A DNA stretch of 64,000 nt from Nostoc foliaceum FACHB-393 (GCF_014698505.1 NZ_JACJTD010000016.1:93921-157920), one strand, 5' to 3'; counted from the stretch's first letter, positions 29,503-38,236 are shown. Program-made: numbers and translations. The notes: generated by a model from the sequence alone, not told the origin.

Positions 29503-30504
29503 ATGGACAGAAGATTATTTATTCAACAGGCTTCTTTATTTACTATAACTTTGGCAAGTACTAAGATCCTTTCAGCTTGTACTTCTAATGCTGATAATAG
29601 TACAGCAGCAATTAAAGAAATTAACTTTGGCGTTCTGTCTACAGAATCTCAAGCTAATCAAAAACCAATTTGGGAACCTTTTGCTGCTGCTATGTCTCAG
29701 CAAATTGGTATTCCCATAAAACCCTTCTATGTTACACAGTATGCAGCAGTTATAGAAGCGATGCGTTTTGGTAAGGTTCAAGCAGCTTGGTTAGGTGGTA
29801 AATCTTATATTGAAGCAGCAAAAATTGCTGATGCAGAAGCCTTTGCTCAAGTTGTGAGTGCAGATGGTACTAGAGGATACTATTCTCATTTAATTACTAA
29901 TAAAGAGAATCCTCTCGCAGCAGAAGCTATAGCAGTAGGTGGCGATAAATATGTGATTAAAAATGCAGCCAAGCTCACCTTTGCCTTTAATGAGCCTAAT
30001 TCTACCTCTGGGTTTTTAGTTCCCAGTTACTATATTTTTACTAAAAACAATGTTGACCCTAAGAAAGCTTTTGAACGCTTGATTTTTGCTGGTAATCATG
30101 AAGCTTGCGCTCTAGCTGTAGCTAATAAACAGGTAGATGTAGCTACTGTCAGTAGTGAAGCATTAAGTCGTCTAGAAAGTACTAATCCTACAGCCAGGCA
30201 GAAGATTGAAATTATTTGGAAATCACCTATAATTCCCAGCGATCCGATTGTTTATCGTCGAGATTTATCTGATGATATCAAAAAGAAGTTGCAAAACTTT
30301 TTCTATAACTACAAAGATGCAAAAGTTTTAACACCATTTAAAATTTCTGGCTTTGTACAGGCTGAAGATAAAAATTGGCATACAATTCGAGAACTAGAAA
30401 TTGCTAAAAAAATACAAGAGACTCAAGATAAAGAAAATCTTAGTGATAAAGAAAAACAGCAAACAATAGCAGAACTCAACCAGCAACTTAAAGAAATTCG
30501 ATAA
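29503..30504 (+). CDS. phnD: Phosphonate ABC transporter, substrate-binding lipoprotein
   Basis: 333 residues. A lipoprotein signal ends ILSAC at about 22-26, with the Cys acylated, anchoring it in the periplasm. Family blocks: INFGVLSTES, AWLGGKSYIEAA, FAFNEPNSTSGFLVPSYYIF and VDVATVSSEALSRL. The ligand-binding STSG loop is present. The C-terminal tail is long and charged (IQETQDKENLSDKEKQQTIA), probably a helical extension. It starts 43 bp after phnC. Confidence 0.95.
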   Translation: MDRRLFIQQASLFTITLASTKILSACTSNADNSTAAIKEINFGVLSTESQANQKPIWEPFAAAMSQQIGIPIKPFYVTQYAAVIEAMRFGKVQAAWLGGKSYIEAAKIADAEAFAQVVSADGTRGYYSHLITNKENPLAAEAIAVGGDKYVIKNAAKLTFAFNEPNSTSGFLVPSYYIFTKNNVDPKKAFERLIFAGNHEACALAVANKQVDVATVSSEALSRLESTNPTARQKIEIIWKSPIIPSDPIVYRRDLSDDIKKKLQNFFYNYKDAKVLTPFKISGFVQAEDKNWHTIRELEIAKKIQETQDKENLSDKEKQQTIAELNQQLKEIR

Positions 30505-30528
30505 AACTAGAGCTATAGGGAGAAAAAA

Positions 30529-31353
30529 GTGCGCCCACGAAATCAGATAATTACTTACGCATCTCCTAATGTAGTAGCAATGTTAGAGAAAGAAGCAAAG
30601 CTTGTGACTACCCAAAAAGTTCTGTTTCTTTTAGTGATTGCTGCTGTATTGATTTTCGCCTATACTCAAAGTGAGTTAAATTTCCCTGTACTTCTGCAAC
30701 GGGGAGACAACATGGTGGAATATATACGTTCATATTTCCCGCCAGACTTTAGCGATTGGAATTATTATTTCTCAGAAACACTGGTTACTATATCGATGGG
30801 AATTTGGGGAACTTTAATGGCTGCGATCGCAGCTGTTCCTTTATCTATTTTAGCATCTAATAATATTTGTCCAATATGGGTTGTTCAACCAACACGTCGC
30901 TTATTAGATGCTATGCGTGCGATTAACGAAATCGTCTTTGCACTAATCTTTGTAGTTGCTGTTGGGTTGGGGCCATTTGCTGGAGTTTTGGCATTATTTA
31001 TTCATACTGCCGGTATTCTGGGTAAGCTGTTCTCAGAAGCAGTAGAATCAATTGAGTCAGGCCCGGTAGAAGGAATTAGAGCTACTGGTGCAAGCCAGAT
31101 TCAAGAAGTAATTTATGGAGTGATTCCCCAAGTAATGCCTTTGTGGACCTCTTTCACTCTCTACAGATTTGAGTCAAATGTGCGTTCTGCTTCTGTATTA
31201 GGAATTGTTGGGGCTGGCGGTATTGGCGTTTCACTATATCAGAGTTTTGGTGCATTTGAATACCAAAAAGTCTGTACAATTCTGATTATTTTGATTGCTA
31301 CTACTGGTGCTATTGATTTATTGTCTGCAAAGGTAAGAGAGTGGCTAATTTAG
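30529..31353 (+). CDS. phnE: Phosphonate ABC transporter, permease
   Basis: 274 residues from GTG 30529, supported by AGGGAG six bases upstream. Inner-membrane permease with about six hydrophobic segments and the EAA-type loop (EAVESIESGPVEGIRATGAS) followed by VRSASVLGIVGAGGIGVSLYQSF, both typical of PhnE. It starts 24 bp after phnD. The gene end lies 10 bp from the end of the convergent phnF. Confidence 0.95.
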   Translation: MRPRNQIITYASPNVVAMLEKEAKLVTTQKVLFLLVIAAVLIFAYTQSELNFPVLLQRGDNMVEYIRSYFPPDFSDWNYYFSETLVTISMGIWGTLMAAIAAVPLSILASNNICPIWVVQPTRRLLDAMRAINEIVFALIFVVAVGLGPFAGVLALFIHTAGILGKLFSEAVESIESGPVEGIRATGASQIQEVIYGVIPQVMPLWTSFTLYRFESNVRSASVLGIVGAGGIGVSLYQSFGAFEYQKVCTILIILIATTGAIDLLSAKVREWLI

Positions 31354-31363
31354 TCATTAGTTA

Positions 31364-32122
31364 CTAGTCATTAGTTGTAACTCCACCCTTTTTCAAGTCA
31401 TTTTCAAAAAATAACTCCATACGATCGCCCCGCAGTCGAGTTACACCATATTCAATAACATTACCTGTTTCATCGACGTTCACTGACTCCGCCAAAAGAA
31501 TGGGTTGATTAAGGGGTATTTGTAGCCACTTAGCATCTTGAGGCTGGACTAGACGAGCAGAAACGCAGGTACTACGGCGGATATGATCGCATCCATACAC
31601 CTGTTGTAAAAACTGAGATATTGATTGCTGTTCTTGCAAAATCTTGATATTTTTTGGATCTAAAATATCAGGGAATTGCTTGAGGGGAAAATACCCAGTA
31701 CCCATACTTATAGGTTCTTCATCTGCAAAACTTAAGCGTTCAATTAACGCTACCGACTCACCATAAGGAATTTCTAGCCCTTTGGCTACAGCATCATCGG
31801 CAGGTACTTCTAAAACACGCAGCAGTTGAAACCTCACTTGCCAACCCTGTGCTTTCAGCGTTTGGTTGTAACGCACTCGCTTACCAATCGCATAGCGGAT
31901 GGTTTTAGCCGCTACAAAAGTTCCGCGTCCTCGGTCAACTCGCAACAATCCCTCGTCTTTTAGGAGAGCGATCGCTTGTCTAATGGTATGGCGATTAACT
32001 GCAAACTGTTCTGCTAACTTCGTTTCCGTTGGTAGTCGTTCTCCAAGCTGATAAACCCCCTGATGAATGTTTTGTCGCAGTTGATCAGCAATCTGGGCAT
32101 AAATCGGCATTATTTCCTTCAT
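31364..32122 (-). CDS. phnF: GntR-family phosphonate regulator
   Basis: 252 residues. N-terminal winged helix at about 6-75 (PIYAQIADQLRQNIHQGVYQ, ERLPTETKLAEQFAVNRHTI) and a C-terminal UTRA ligand-binding domain (about 95-240, RSTCVSARLVQPQDAKWLQI). PhnF proteins of the HutC subfamily repress or tune phn genes. It is divergent from phnG and convergent with phnE, sitting between the transporter and lyase operons. A palindrome TGTCTAGACA lies in the 5' leader of phnG. Confidence 0.92.
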   Translation of the reverse strand: MKEIMPIYAQIADQLRQNIHQGVYQLGERLPTETKLAEQFAVNRHTIRQAIALLKDEGLLRVDRGRGTFVAAKTIRYAIGKRVRYNQTLKAQGWQVRFQLLRVLEVPADDAVAKGLEIPYGESVALIERLSFADEEPISMGTGYFPLKQFPDILDPKNIKILQEQQSISQFLQQVYGCDHIRRSTCVSARLVQPQDAKWLQIPLNQPILLAESVNVDETGNVIEYGVTRLRGDRMELFFENDLKKGGVTTND

Positions 32123-32178
32123 ATATCAATATTAGATTGTCAATTTGTCAGAATTGCGTTAATCTACTTTCATCTAGA

Positions 32179-32188
32179 TGTCTAGACA
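32179..32188. promoter_or_regulatory. Candidate PhnF operator
   Basis: TGTCTAGACA is a perfect 10-bp palindrome containing GTCTAGAC, matching the GT-N-TA-N-AC pattern bound by HutC-type GntR regulators. It lies between the divergent phnF and phnG genes, 57 bp after the phnF start and 40 bp before the preferred phnG start. Confidence 0.5.
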
Positions 32189-32228
32189 AGTTAAGAAGAG
32201 TTTAAAACAAAATACCACAAACCAACTT

Positions 32229-32687
32229 ATGCCTACTGTGACGCAGCGACAAGCATGGATGGCAACATTAGCTAAAGCCGAGTTAGAGCTATTAGAAAAA
32301 CTGGTAAAAAAATTGGTTACTTTGCCCAACTATAGCTTTTTACGCTGCCCAGAGATTGGTCTAACAATGGTGCGGGGACGCGCTGGGGGTACAGGAGAGC
32401 CATTTAACTTAGGAGAAATTACCATGACTCGCTGTGTTGTGCAGTTAGAGAGCCAAGGAGATGAAGCAATTGCTGGATTCGGTTATGTCGCAGGGCGATC
32501 GCACCGTCATGCAGAACTAGCTGCTGTTTGTGATGCATTACTACAAACTCCAAACTGGCACGATCAGATTCAGACTGAGGTAATTCAACCCTTGCAAGCA
32601 GAACACCAAAAGCAGCAGGAACTCAAGCAACGTCAAGCAGCCGCCACTAAGGTTAATTTCTTCACGATGGTGAGAGGAGAAGGGTGA
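32229..32687 (+). CDS. phnG: C-P lyase core subunit PhnG
   Basis: 152 residues from ATG 32229. The beginning TVTQRQAWMATLAKAELELL lines up with the usual start of PhnG (TRQxWMxxLA). An in-frame ATG at 32178 would give 169 residues but would place the operator-like palindrome inside the coding sequence. Family blocks: RCPEIGLTMVRGRAGGTGEPFNLGEITMTRCVVQL, GFGYVAGRSHRHAELAAVCD. PhnG with H, I and J forms the core complex that attaches ribose triphosphate and cleaves the C-P bond. Confidence 0.94.
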   Translation: MPTVTQRQAWMATLAKAELELLEKLVKKLVTLPNYSFLRCPEIGLTMVRGRAGGTGEPFNLGEITMTRCVVQLESQGDEAIAGFGYVAGRSHRHAELAAVCDALLQTPNWHDQIQTEVIQPLQAEHQKQQELKQRQAAATKVNFFTMVRGEG

Positions 32688-32733
32688 ATCAATTAAAAAT
32701 TAAAAATTAAAAATTAAAAAATTGGATTATTGA

Positions 32734-33339
32734 TTGATGTCAAATATAGTTACGTACTTACCTGGCTTTCAAGACTTAATTCATGATGGCCAGAGAACAT
32801 TTCGGGCGTTGCTTGATGCTAATGCTCGACCGGGGATAGCTTATCAGATAACTGCTGATATGAGTGTGCCATTGTGTTTAACGCCTGCTTGTGGGGCTGC
32901 TTGTTTGACGTTGCTGGATTTGGATGTTGTGGTATGGCTACAGCCCAGTTTTGCAGATCAAGTGAGAGCTTGGTTGTTGTTCCATACAGGCTGTCGCTTC
33001 ACGCAGTACCCAGAAAAAGCTGACTTTGCCTTAATTCAAGATTTGGCAGCGTTGCCAGAATTATCTATTTTTAACTGGGGTACAGCAGAAAAACCGGAAG
33101 CCTCAACAACATTATTGGTACAAGTGGAAAGTTTTGAGATGGGACAACCTGTCATTTTGACGGGGCCAGGAGTTTTAGACCAGCAAGCGATCGCCCCGAC
33201 ACTTCCCGCCCATTTTTGGGATTTCTGGATGCAGAATCATCAAGCCTATCCACAAGGCGTAGATGTATTTTTATTTACACAATATGCAGTAATGGGACTA
33301 CCACGCACAGCCAAATCAGAGGTCTACCATGACTCTTGA
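32734..33339 (+). CDS. phnH: C-P lyase core subunit PhnH
   Basis: 201 residues. Starts PGFQDLIHDGQRTFRALLDA, the family signature, and contains GTAEKPEASTTLLVQVESFE and the GPGVLDQQ block. Structural partner in the PhnGHIJ core. It starts 46 bp after phnG, past an AAAATTAAAAATTAAAAATT repeat, and overlaps the next gene by 11 bp. Confidence 0.93.
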   Translation: MMSNIVTYLPGFQDLIHDGQRTFRALLDANARPGIAYQITADMSVPLCLTPACGAACLTLLDLDVVVWLQPSFADQVRAWLLFHTGCRFTQYPEKADFALIQDLAALPELSIFNWGTAEKPEASTTLLVQVESFEMGQPVILTGPGVLDQQAIAPTLPAHFWDFWMQNHQAYPQGVDVFLFTQYAVMGLPRTAKSEVYHDS

Positions 33340-33781
33340 TATTCGCATTGCTACCCGTGAGGATTGGCCTCTATTGAATCAGCTTTATGCTGACATGGAT
33401 GGTGAGTTACCTTTACCAAGCGACGATGTAGAAAAAATCTTGACAGAAATCACACAAGTTCCTAACTACTACATCTATATTGCTTTTTTAAATCAGCAAC
33501 TTGTAGGTACTTTCAGTCTCCTCTATGCGCCAACAATGATGCACCGGGGCTATCACAAATTTGCAGTTCTAGATGCAGTGACAGTTATTTCTCAAATGCG
33601 AGGAGAGGGAATTGGTAGCCAAATGGTAAAAGCCGCGCTCCAATTTAGTGCCGAGGCTGGGTGTTATAAAGTCACACTCTCTTCTAATTTAAAACGCGAT
33701 CGCGCCCATCAATTCTATCAATCACTAGGATTCGAGCAACATGGCTGGAGCTTTAAATGCCTACTTCAACCAAGCCTGTAA
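33329..33781 (+). CDS. phnO: GNAT acetyltransferase, PhnO-like
   Basis: 150 residues. The acetyl-CoA loop is QMRGEGIGSQM near 90-100. The C-terminal run TLSSNLKRDRAHQFYQSLGF resembles the E. coli aminoalkylphosphonate N-acetyltransferase PhnO (which has a similar S-N-K-R-x-AHxFY-x-x-x-G pattern) more than generic GNATs. Overlap with phnH and placement before phnI support a phosphonate role: acetylation of aminoalkylphosphonates before or during catabolism. Substrate by inference. Confidence 0.8.
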   Translation: MTLDIRIATREDWPLLNQLYADMDGELPLPSDDVEKILTEITQVPNYYIYIAFLNQQLVGTFSLLYAPTMMHRGYHKFAVLDAVTVISQMRGEGIGSQMVKAALQFSAEAGCYKVTLSSNLKRDRAHQFYQSLGFEQHGWSFKCLLQPSL

Positions 33782-33890
33782 AGCAAAAATTGCGGAGGAT
33801 AAAAATATAAATAATGAAAATCTTAAAACCCGATTAAAGCCTAACTTTCTTAATCAAAAATTACGAATTACGAATTACGAATTAAAAACT

Positions 33891-35093
33891 ATGCCATACG
33901 TTGCAGTCAAAGGCGGTGAACAGGCAATTCAAAATGCAGAAGCGCTCCTGCAAAGCAGACGCAGAGGTGATCCTGCAATTCCCGAATTGACCCTAGACCA
34001 GATTGAACAACAACTTACCCTAGCAGTAGAACGGGTGATGTGTGAAGGTAGCTTATATGATCGGGAGTTAGCAGCCCTTGCTATTAAACAATCTTGGGGT
34101 GATTTGGTAGAAGCAATTTTCTTGTTACGAGCCTATCGGACAACACTACCCCGCTTCTACTATAGCCAGCCATTAGATACCAGCAAAATGCAGATTCAGC
34201 GCCGCATCTCTGCCATTTTTAAAGATGTACCAGGAGGACAAAGGTTAGGAACTACTTTCGACTACATCCACCGCCTACTAGACTTTAAGTTGATAGCAGA
34301 AGGACAAGTCCCTACAGCACCAGAAGCAGAAGCAATTACAGAATCAGTTCCACGTGTAATTGACACTTTAGATCGTGAAGGCTTGATGCAAGCAGAAGAA
34401 GGGCAGGGGAGCAGGGGAGCAGGGGAGCAGGGGGAGCAAGTAAATAATGATTCTCCGTTATCTCCTTCATCTCAACCATTTGATTTAACTCGTCAACCAT
34501 TAACTTTTCCGGCTGGACGGGATGCGAGACTGCAAAATCTAGCGCGTGCAGATGAGGGTTTTTTGCTATCTCTGGCATATTCTACACAGCGAGGCTATGG
34601 CAGAAACCATCCTTTTGCTGGAGAGATTCGCATGGGGGAAGTAGAAGTGGTAATTTGCCCAGAAGAATTGGGGTTTGAAATAGCGATCGCAGATATTACT
34701 GTCACCGAAGTGCAAATGGTAAATCAGTTTAAAGGTAGTAAAGAATTACCTGCTCAGTTTACCCGTGGCTATGGACTAACCTTTGGTTACAACGAACGTA
34801 AAGCGATGTCGATGGCGCTAGTAGATAGGGCAATGCGAGCAGAGGAATTAGGGGAAACAATTCAAGGCCCAGCCCAAAACGTCGAGTTTGTACTTTCCCA
34901 CTCCGATAACGTGGAAGCACAAGGTTTTGTCCAACACCTCAAACTTCCACATTACATTGACTTTCAAGCGGAGTTAAATCTGGTGCGGAAAATCCGAGAG
35001 CAGCAGCTAAATAATCAATCGTCATTAACTGTTGCTGCCCAAGAATCTCAGCCTTTAGAAACTAGTGATTTGGTTTTGGAACAAGCGAAATGA
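33891..35093 (+). CDS. phnI: C-P lyase core subunit PhnI
   Basis: 400 residues from ATG 33891 (MPYVAVKGGEQAIQNAEALL). The frame is open further upstream to 33741, but that part is 'attacgaattacgaatta' filler and overlaps the preceding gene. PhnI is the nucleosidase-type subunit that, with G, H and L, swaps adenine of ATP for phosphonate. Conserved parts: RGYGRNHPFAGEIRMGEVEV and QPLDTSKMQIQRRISAIFKD. An extra low-complexity stretch near residues 163-190 (EEGQGSRGAGEQGEQVNN) is encoded by a repeated 'gggagcagg' tract and looks like an in-frame insertion. The stop overlaps the next start. Confidence 0.94.
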   Translation: MPYVAVKGGEQAIQNAEALLQSRRRGDPAIPELTLDQIEQQLTLAVERVMCEGSLYDRELAALAIKQSWGDLVEAIFLLRAYRTTLPRFYYSQPLDTSKMQIQRRISAIFKDVPGGQRLGTTFDYIHRLLDFKLIAEGQVPTAPEAEAITESVPRVIDTLDREGLMQAEEGQGSRGAGEQGEQVNNDSPLSPSSQPFDLTRQPLTFPAGRDARLQNLARADEGFLLSLAYSTQRGYGRNHPFAGEIRMGEVEVVICPEELGFEIAIADITVTEVQMVNQFKGSKELPAQFTRGYGLTFGYNERKAMSMALVDRAMRAEELGETIQGPAQNVEFVLSHSDNVEAQGFVQHLKLPHYIDFQAELNLVRKIREQQLNNQSSLTVAAQESQPLETSDLVLEQAK

Positions 35094-35512
35094 TTACAGG
35101 AATTAACCATATTACTTTGTCTGTCTGCGACTTGGAGAAATCTTTTAGCTTTTATACCGAAATTCTAGGTTGTCAAGCGATCGCTAAGTGGAAAACAGGT
35201 GTTTATTTACTGGCAGGTGACTTGTGGTTGTGCCTATCTTTAGATTCCAACACACGCACAAATCCTATGGACGAGTACACTCATATTGCTTTTAGTATCC
35301 CTGAAGATAAGTTTCCAGAATATAGCGATCGCCTCAAAGTTTTAGGAGTCAAACAGTGGAAAAAAAATACAAGTGAAGGCGATTCTATATATATTCTCGA
35401 CCCCGATCACCACAAGCTGGAACTGCATATAGGTGATTTATCTTCCAGAATTGCCGCCACTCAAAAAGCTCCCTATGAAGGCATGAAATTTTTTACTGAG
35501 GTAAGTCAGTGA
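35090..35512 (+). CDS. FosA-like VOC-family thiol transferase in the phn operon
   Basis: 140 residues, ATGA overlap with phnI. Sequence follows FosA almost throughout: GINHITLSVCDLEKSFSFYT, LWLCLSLD, YTHIAFSI, WKKNTSEGDSIYILDPDHHK, ELHIGDLSSRIAATQKAPYE. Metal ligands His7, His65 and Glu111, plus Thr9, Trp46, Lys91, Ser95, Ser99, Tyr101 and Arg120, correspond to the FosA active site. FosA adds glutathione (or another thiol) to the phosphonate antibiotic fosfomycin. Embedded in a C-P lyase operon, it could protect the cell or open an epoxyphosphonate for catabolism. The true substrate is not known. Confidence 0.85.
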   Translation: MITGINHITLSVCDLEKSFSFYTEILGCQAIAKWKTGVYLLAGDLWLCLSLDSNTRTNPMDEYTHIAFSIPEDKFPEYSDRLKVLGVKQWKKNTSEGDSIYILDPDHHKLELHIGDLSSRIAATQKAPYEGMKFFTEVSQ

Positions 35513-36717
35513 CAACAACTAAAAATATTCAAATATTATCAAAGCCAACCAACACAAAAATTGCTATTCAAGGAGTAAATGTACTAACTCCCGATGGTTG
35601 GCTGGAAGATGCCACAGTTTTAATTGAAGATGGGCAATTTACTAGCATTGATCAGGCCAGTAGTCCTAATGGATTTCATCTGGTAAATGCTCAAGGACTC
35701 CAGATGTTGCCAGGAATTATTGACTTACACGGCGATGCTTTTGAAAGGATGATTTGCCCTCGCCCTGGAGTTAACTTTCCTCTGCCAATAGCGATCGCAG
35801 ATAATGACCGCAACCTCTTAGCATCGGGGATCACAACTTTTTACTGTTCAATTACCGACTCTTACGAACCAGGTTTACGCAGCCGAGATTCTGCTCGTGC
35901 TTTAATTGACTTCATTTTAGGGACAGGAAAACAAGTTTTAAATTGCAATCATCGTATTCATATCAGGCATGAAGAAGCAAATATCATAGGTCATCAAGAA
36001 TTGTGTGATTGGATGGTATCCGGCCGCGTGCATATTTTGTCTATCAATGATCACCTACCACCCCTAGGAAATCAAAAGAGATTGAGTCGATATCTCAATA
36101 GTGTGAGGCAAAGATCATCGATGTCCATAGAAGAAATCGAAGAATTGGTCAACCAAGTAACAGAACGGCGACATGAAGGAGACGTGCAAATAGAACAACT
36201 CGTGGATTTAGCTCATACCTACAGTATTCCCCTCGCTTCTCACGATGATGATAGCCCAGAGAAAGTAATACTAAGTCAACAACGCCGAGTAGCGATCGCA
36301 GAATTCCCTGCTACTGTAGACTTAGCTGCTAAGTCTCGTGAATATGGTGCAGCAGTTCTTATGGGTGCGCCTAACTTAGTGCGCGGTGGTTCTCACTTAG
36401 GTTTGATGAGTGTCGCTGAGGCGGTGAAAAATAATGTTATCGATTGTCTTTGCTCAGACTATCATTATCCTTCCTTGTTTTACGCCCCCTTCAAACTCCA
36501 AGAATTAGGCTTAATGCCCTTTGAACAAGCATGGTCATTAGTTTCTAGCCGACCAGCAGAAGCGGCGGGGATAAGCGATCGCAAAGGTAAAATTGCCCCT
36601 GGTTTAGACGCTGATTTCCTGTTGATATCTCCTGATAATTCTTTACCATCTGCGATTACTGCCATCTCATCCGTATACGTAGCAGGAAAAGAAGTTGCTC
36701 GATATCAAATTCAATAA
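35509..36717 (+). CDS. phnM: PhnM-like amidohydrolase, first copy
   Basis: 402 residues from GTG 35509, overlapping the previous stop by 4 bp. PhnM family: GIIDLHGDAFERMICPRPGV (metal-binding His in DLHGD), HRIHIRHE, SIPLASHDDDSPEK, FPATVDLAAKSREYG, MGAPNLVRGGSHLGLMS. PhnM removes pyrophosphate from ribose 1-phosphonate 5-triphosphate before PhnJ acts. It differs substantially from the second copy (40068-41204), mainly in the 'HGDAFER' versus 'HTDNLER' motif and in LRSRDSARALIDFIL. It may use a different phosphonate. Confidence 0.9.
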   Translation: MTTTKNIQILSKPTNTKIAIQGVNVLTPDGWLEDATVLIEDGQFTSIDQASSPNGFHLVNAQGLQMLPGIIDLHGDAFERMICPRPGVNFPLPIAIADNDRNLLASGITTFYCSITDSYEPGLRSRDSARALIDFILGTGKQVLNCNHRIHIRHEEANIIGHQELCDWMVSGRVHILSINDHLPPLGNQKRLSRYLNSVRQRSSMSIEEIEELVNQVTERRHEGDVQIEQLVDLAHTYSIPLASHDDDSPEKVILSQQRRVAIAEFPATVDLAAKSREYGAAVLMGAPNLVRGGSHLGLMSVAEAVKNNVIDCLCSDYHYPSLFYAPFKLQELGLMPFEQAWSLVSSRPAEAAGISDRKGKIAPGLDADFLLISPDNSLPSAITAISSVYVAGKEVARYQIQ

Positions 36718-36755
36718 ATATCCAGTCAACAGTCAACAGTCATCAGTTACCTATT

Positions 36756-37316
36756 ATGAAACCTACCATTGAAAGCATTGTTGAACTCTTCACCGAAAAG
36801 GGTTCCCAATCCTATGGTGCAGAAGCCGTCAGTCAGCTAGAACACGCCTTGCAATGTGCTAGCCTCGCTGAAATATCAGGTCAAAACCATGAATTGATTA
36901 CCGCTTGTCTACTTCATGATTTAGGACATTTAATTCATAACTTGGGAAATAATCCCGCCACCCAAGGCATAGACGATCAACATGAACATCGAGCCATTCC
37001 TTTACTAAGTCAGATTTTCAGTCCAGCAGTCACACAACCAATTAGGCTTCATGTCGTCGCCAAACGCTATCTTTGCTCAGTTGTTCCTGAATATTGGGAA
37101 AGTCTCTCAGCCGCATCCAAACGCAGCTTAGAACTGCAAGGAGGCATATTTTCCCCTGAACAGGCAGAGAAATTTATTCAGCAACCTTATGCTCAAGATG
37201 CTGTGCAGTTAAGGATTTATGACGACAAAGCCAAAATCACAAATTTGCCAACACCAGATTTAAACCACTTCACCCAATTTATAACAGCCTCTTTAAATAA
37301 GCTGTCGCGCATCTAA
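36756..37316 (+). CDS. PhnZ-like HD-domain mixed-valence diiron oxygenase
   Basis: 186 residues; phosphonate-operon HD protein. His30, His54-Asp55 (LLHDLGH), His76, His99 and Asp156 give the HD-type diiron site with PhnZ-like spacing. Tyr20 and Glu23 (YGAEAVSQLEH) correspond to the Tyr and Glu that distinguish PhnZ from ordinary HD phosphohydrolases, and Lys103 (VAKRYL) to its substrate lysine. PhnZ oxidatively cleaves 2-amino-1-hydroxyethylphosphonate to glycine and phosphate. No PhnY hydroxylase is in the window, so the substrate must come from elsewhere or differ. It lies 38 bp after the first phnM. Confidence 0.8.
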   Translation: MKPTIESIVELFTEKGSQSYGAEAVSQLEHALQCASLAEISGQNHELITACLLHDLGHLIHNLGNNPATQGIDDQHEHRAIPLLSQIFSPAVTQPIRLHVVAKRYLCSVVPEYWESLSAASKRSLELQGGIFSPEQAEKFIQQPYAQDAVQLRIYDDKAKITNLPTPDLNHFTQFITASLNKLSRI

Positions 37317-37363
37317 GTTCTATATACATCTTTTCGTATCGTCTGTTAACAGTCATCAGTCTA

Positions 37364-38236
37364 ATGAATATCTCTCCCAATCCCCATTACCCCTTATCCC
37401 CAGAAACAGGCTTTAACTTTGCTTATTTAGACGAGCAAACAAAACGTTCTATTCGTCGCGCCTTGCTGAAAGCCGTAGCGATTCCAGGACATCAAATTCC
37501 CTTTTCTTCCAGAGAAATGCCCATGTCTTACGGCTGGGGTACTGGGGGAATTCAGGTAACAGCTGCTGTGATTGGTCAAACTGATGTTTTGAAAGTAATT
37601 GACCAAGGCGCGGACGACACCACTAACGCTGTTAATATTCGTCGCTTTTTTCAAAAAGTTTGTGGTGTAAAGACAACAGAACGCACACAAGAAGCAACTT
37701 TAATTCAGACTCGCCATCGTATACCCGAAACACCACTACAGGAAGGACAGATTTTAGTTTACCAAGTACCGATTCCTGAACCTTTGCGCTGGCTAGAACC
37801 TTCATCTGTAGAGACAGGCAAAATGCACGCCCTAGAAGAATACGGAGCTATGTACGTCAAACTGTACGAAGACATTACCACACATGGACATATTGCTACA
37901 TCCTACGACTATCCGGTAATGGTGCATAACCGCTATTTGATGAGTCCTAGCCCGATCCCACGCTTTGATAATCCCAAAATGCAGATGAGTCCGGCATTGC
38001 AATTATTTGGTGCAGGGAGAGAAAAGCGCATATATGCAATTCCACCTTACACCAAAGTTAAAAGCCTCGACTTTGAAGACCATCCCTTTACCGTAGAAAA
38101 ATGGGATAAAGCCTGTGAGTTATGCGGTTCTAGAGAAAGCTATTTAGATGAGGTAGTGATTGACGACCAAGGTGGGCGAATGTGGATCTGTTCAGATACA
38201 GACTTTTGTAGAGAAATGATGACGGATGACTGTTGA
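37364..38236 (+). CDS. phnJ: Alpha-D-ribose 1-methylphosphonate 5-phosphate C-P lyase
   Basis: 290 residues. Radical-SAM type enzyme with the unusual C-terminal Cys set: CELCGSRESYLDEVVIDDQG then CSDTDFCREM, giving CxxC ... CxxxxxC near 243-275. MSYGWGTGGIQVTAAVIG and DDTTNAVNIRRFFQKVCGV match PhnJ throughout. It cleaves the C-P bond to release alkane and ribose cyclic phosphate. It starts 47 bp after the PhnZ-like gene; all core functions are therefore on one strand. Confidence 0.97.
   Translation: MNISPNPHYPLSPETGFNFAYLDEQTKRSIRRALLKAVAIPGHQIPFSSREMPMSYGWGTGGIQVTAAVIGQTDVLKVIDQGADDTTNAVNIRRFFQKVCGVKTTERTQEATLIQTRHRIPETPLQEGQILVYQVPIPEPLRWLEPSSVETGKMHALEEYGAMYVKLYEDITTHGHIATSYDYPVMVHNRYLMSPSPIPRFDNPKMQMSPALQLFGAGREKRIYAIPPYTKVKSLDFEDHPFTVEKWDKACELCGSRESYLDEVVIDDQGGRMWICSDTDFCREMMTDDC

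Noticed and set aside
33741..33890. Extended N-terminus of PhnI
   Set aside because: The extra 50 residues are encoded by overlap with the preceding gene and 'attacgaatta' filler; family alignment begins at MPYVAVKGG.
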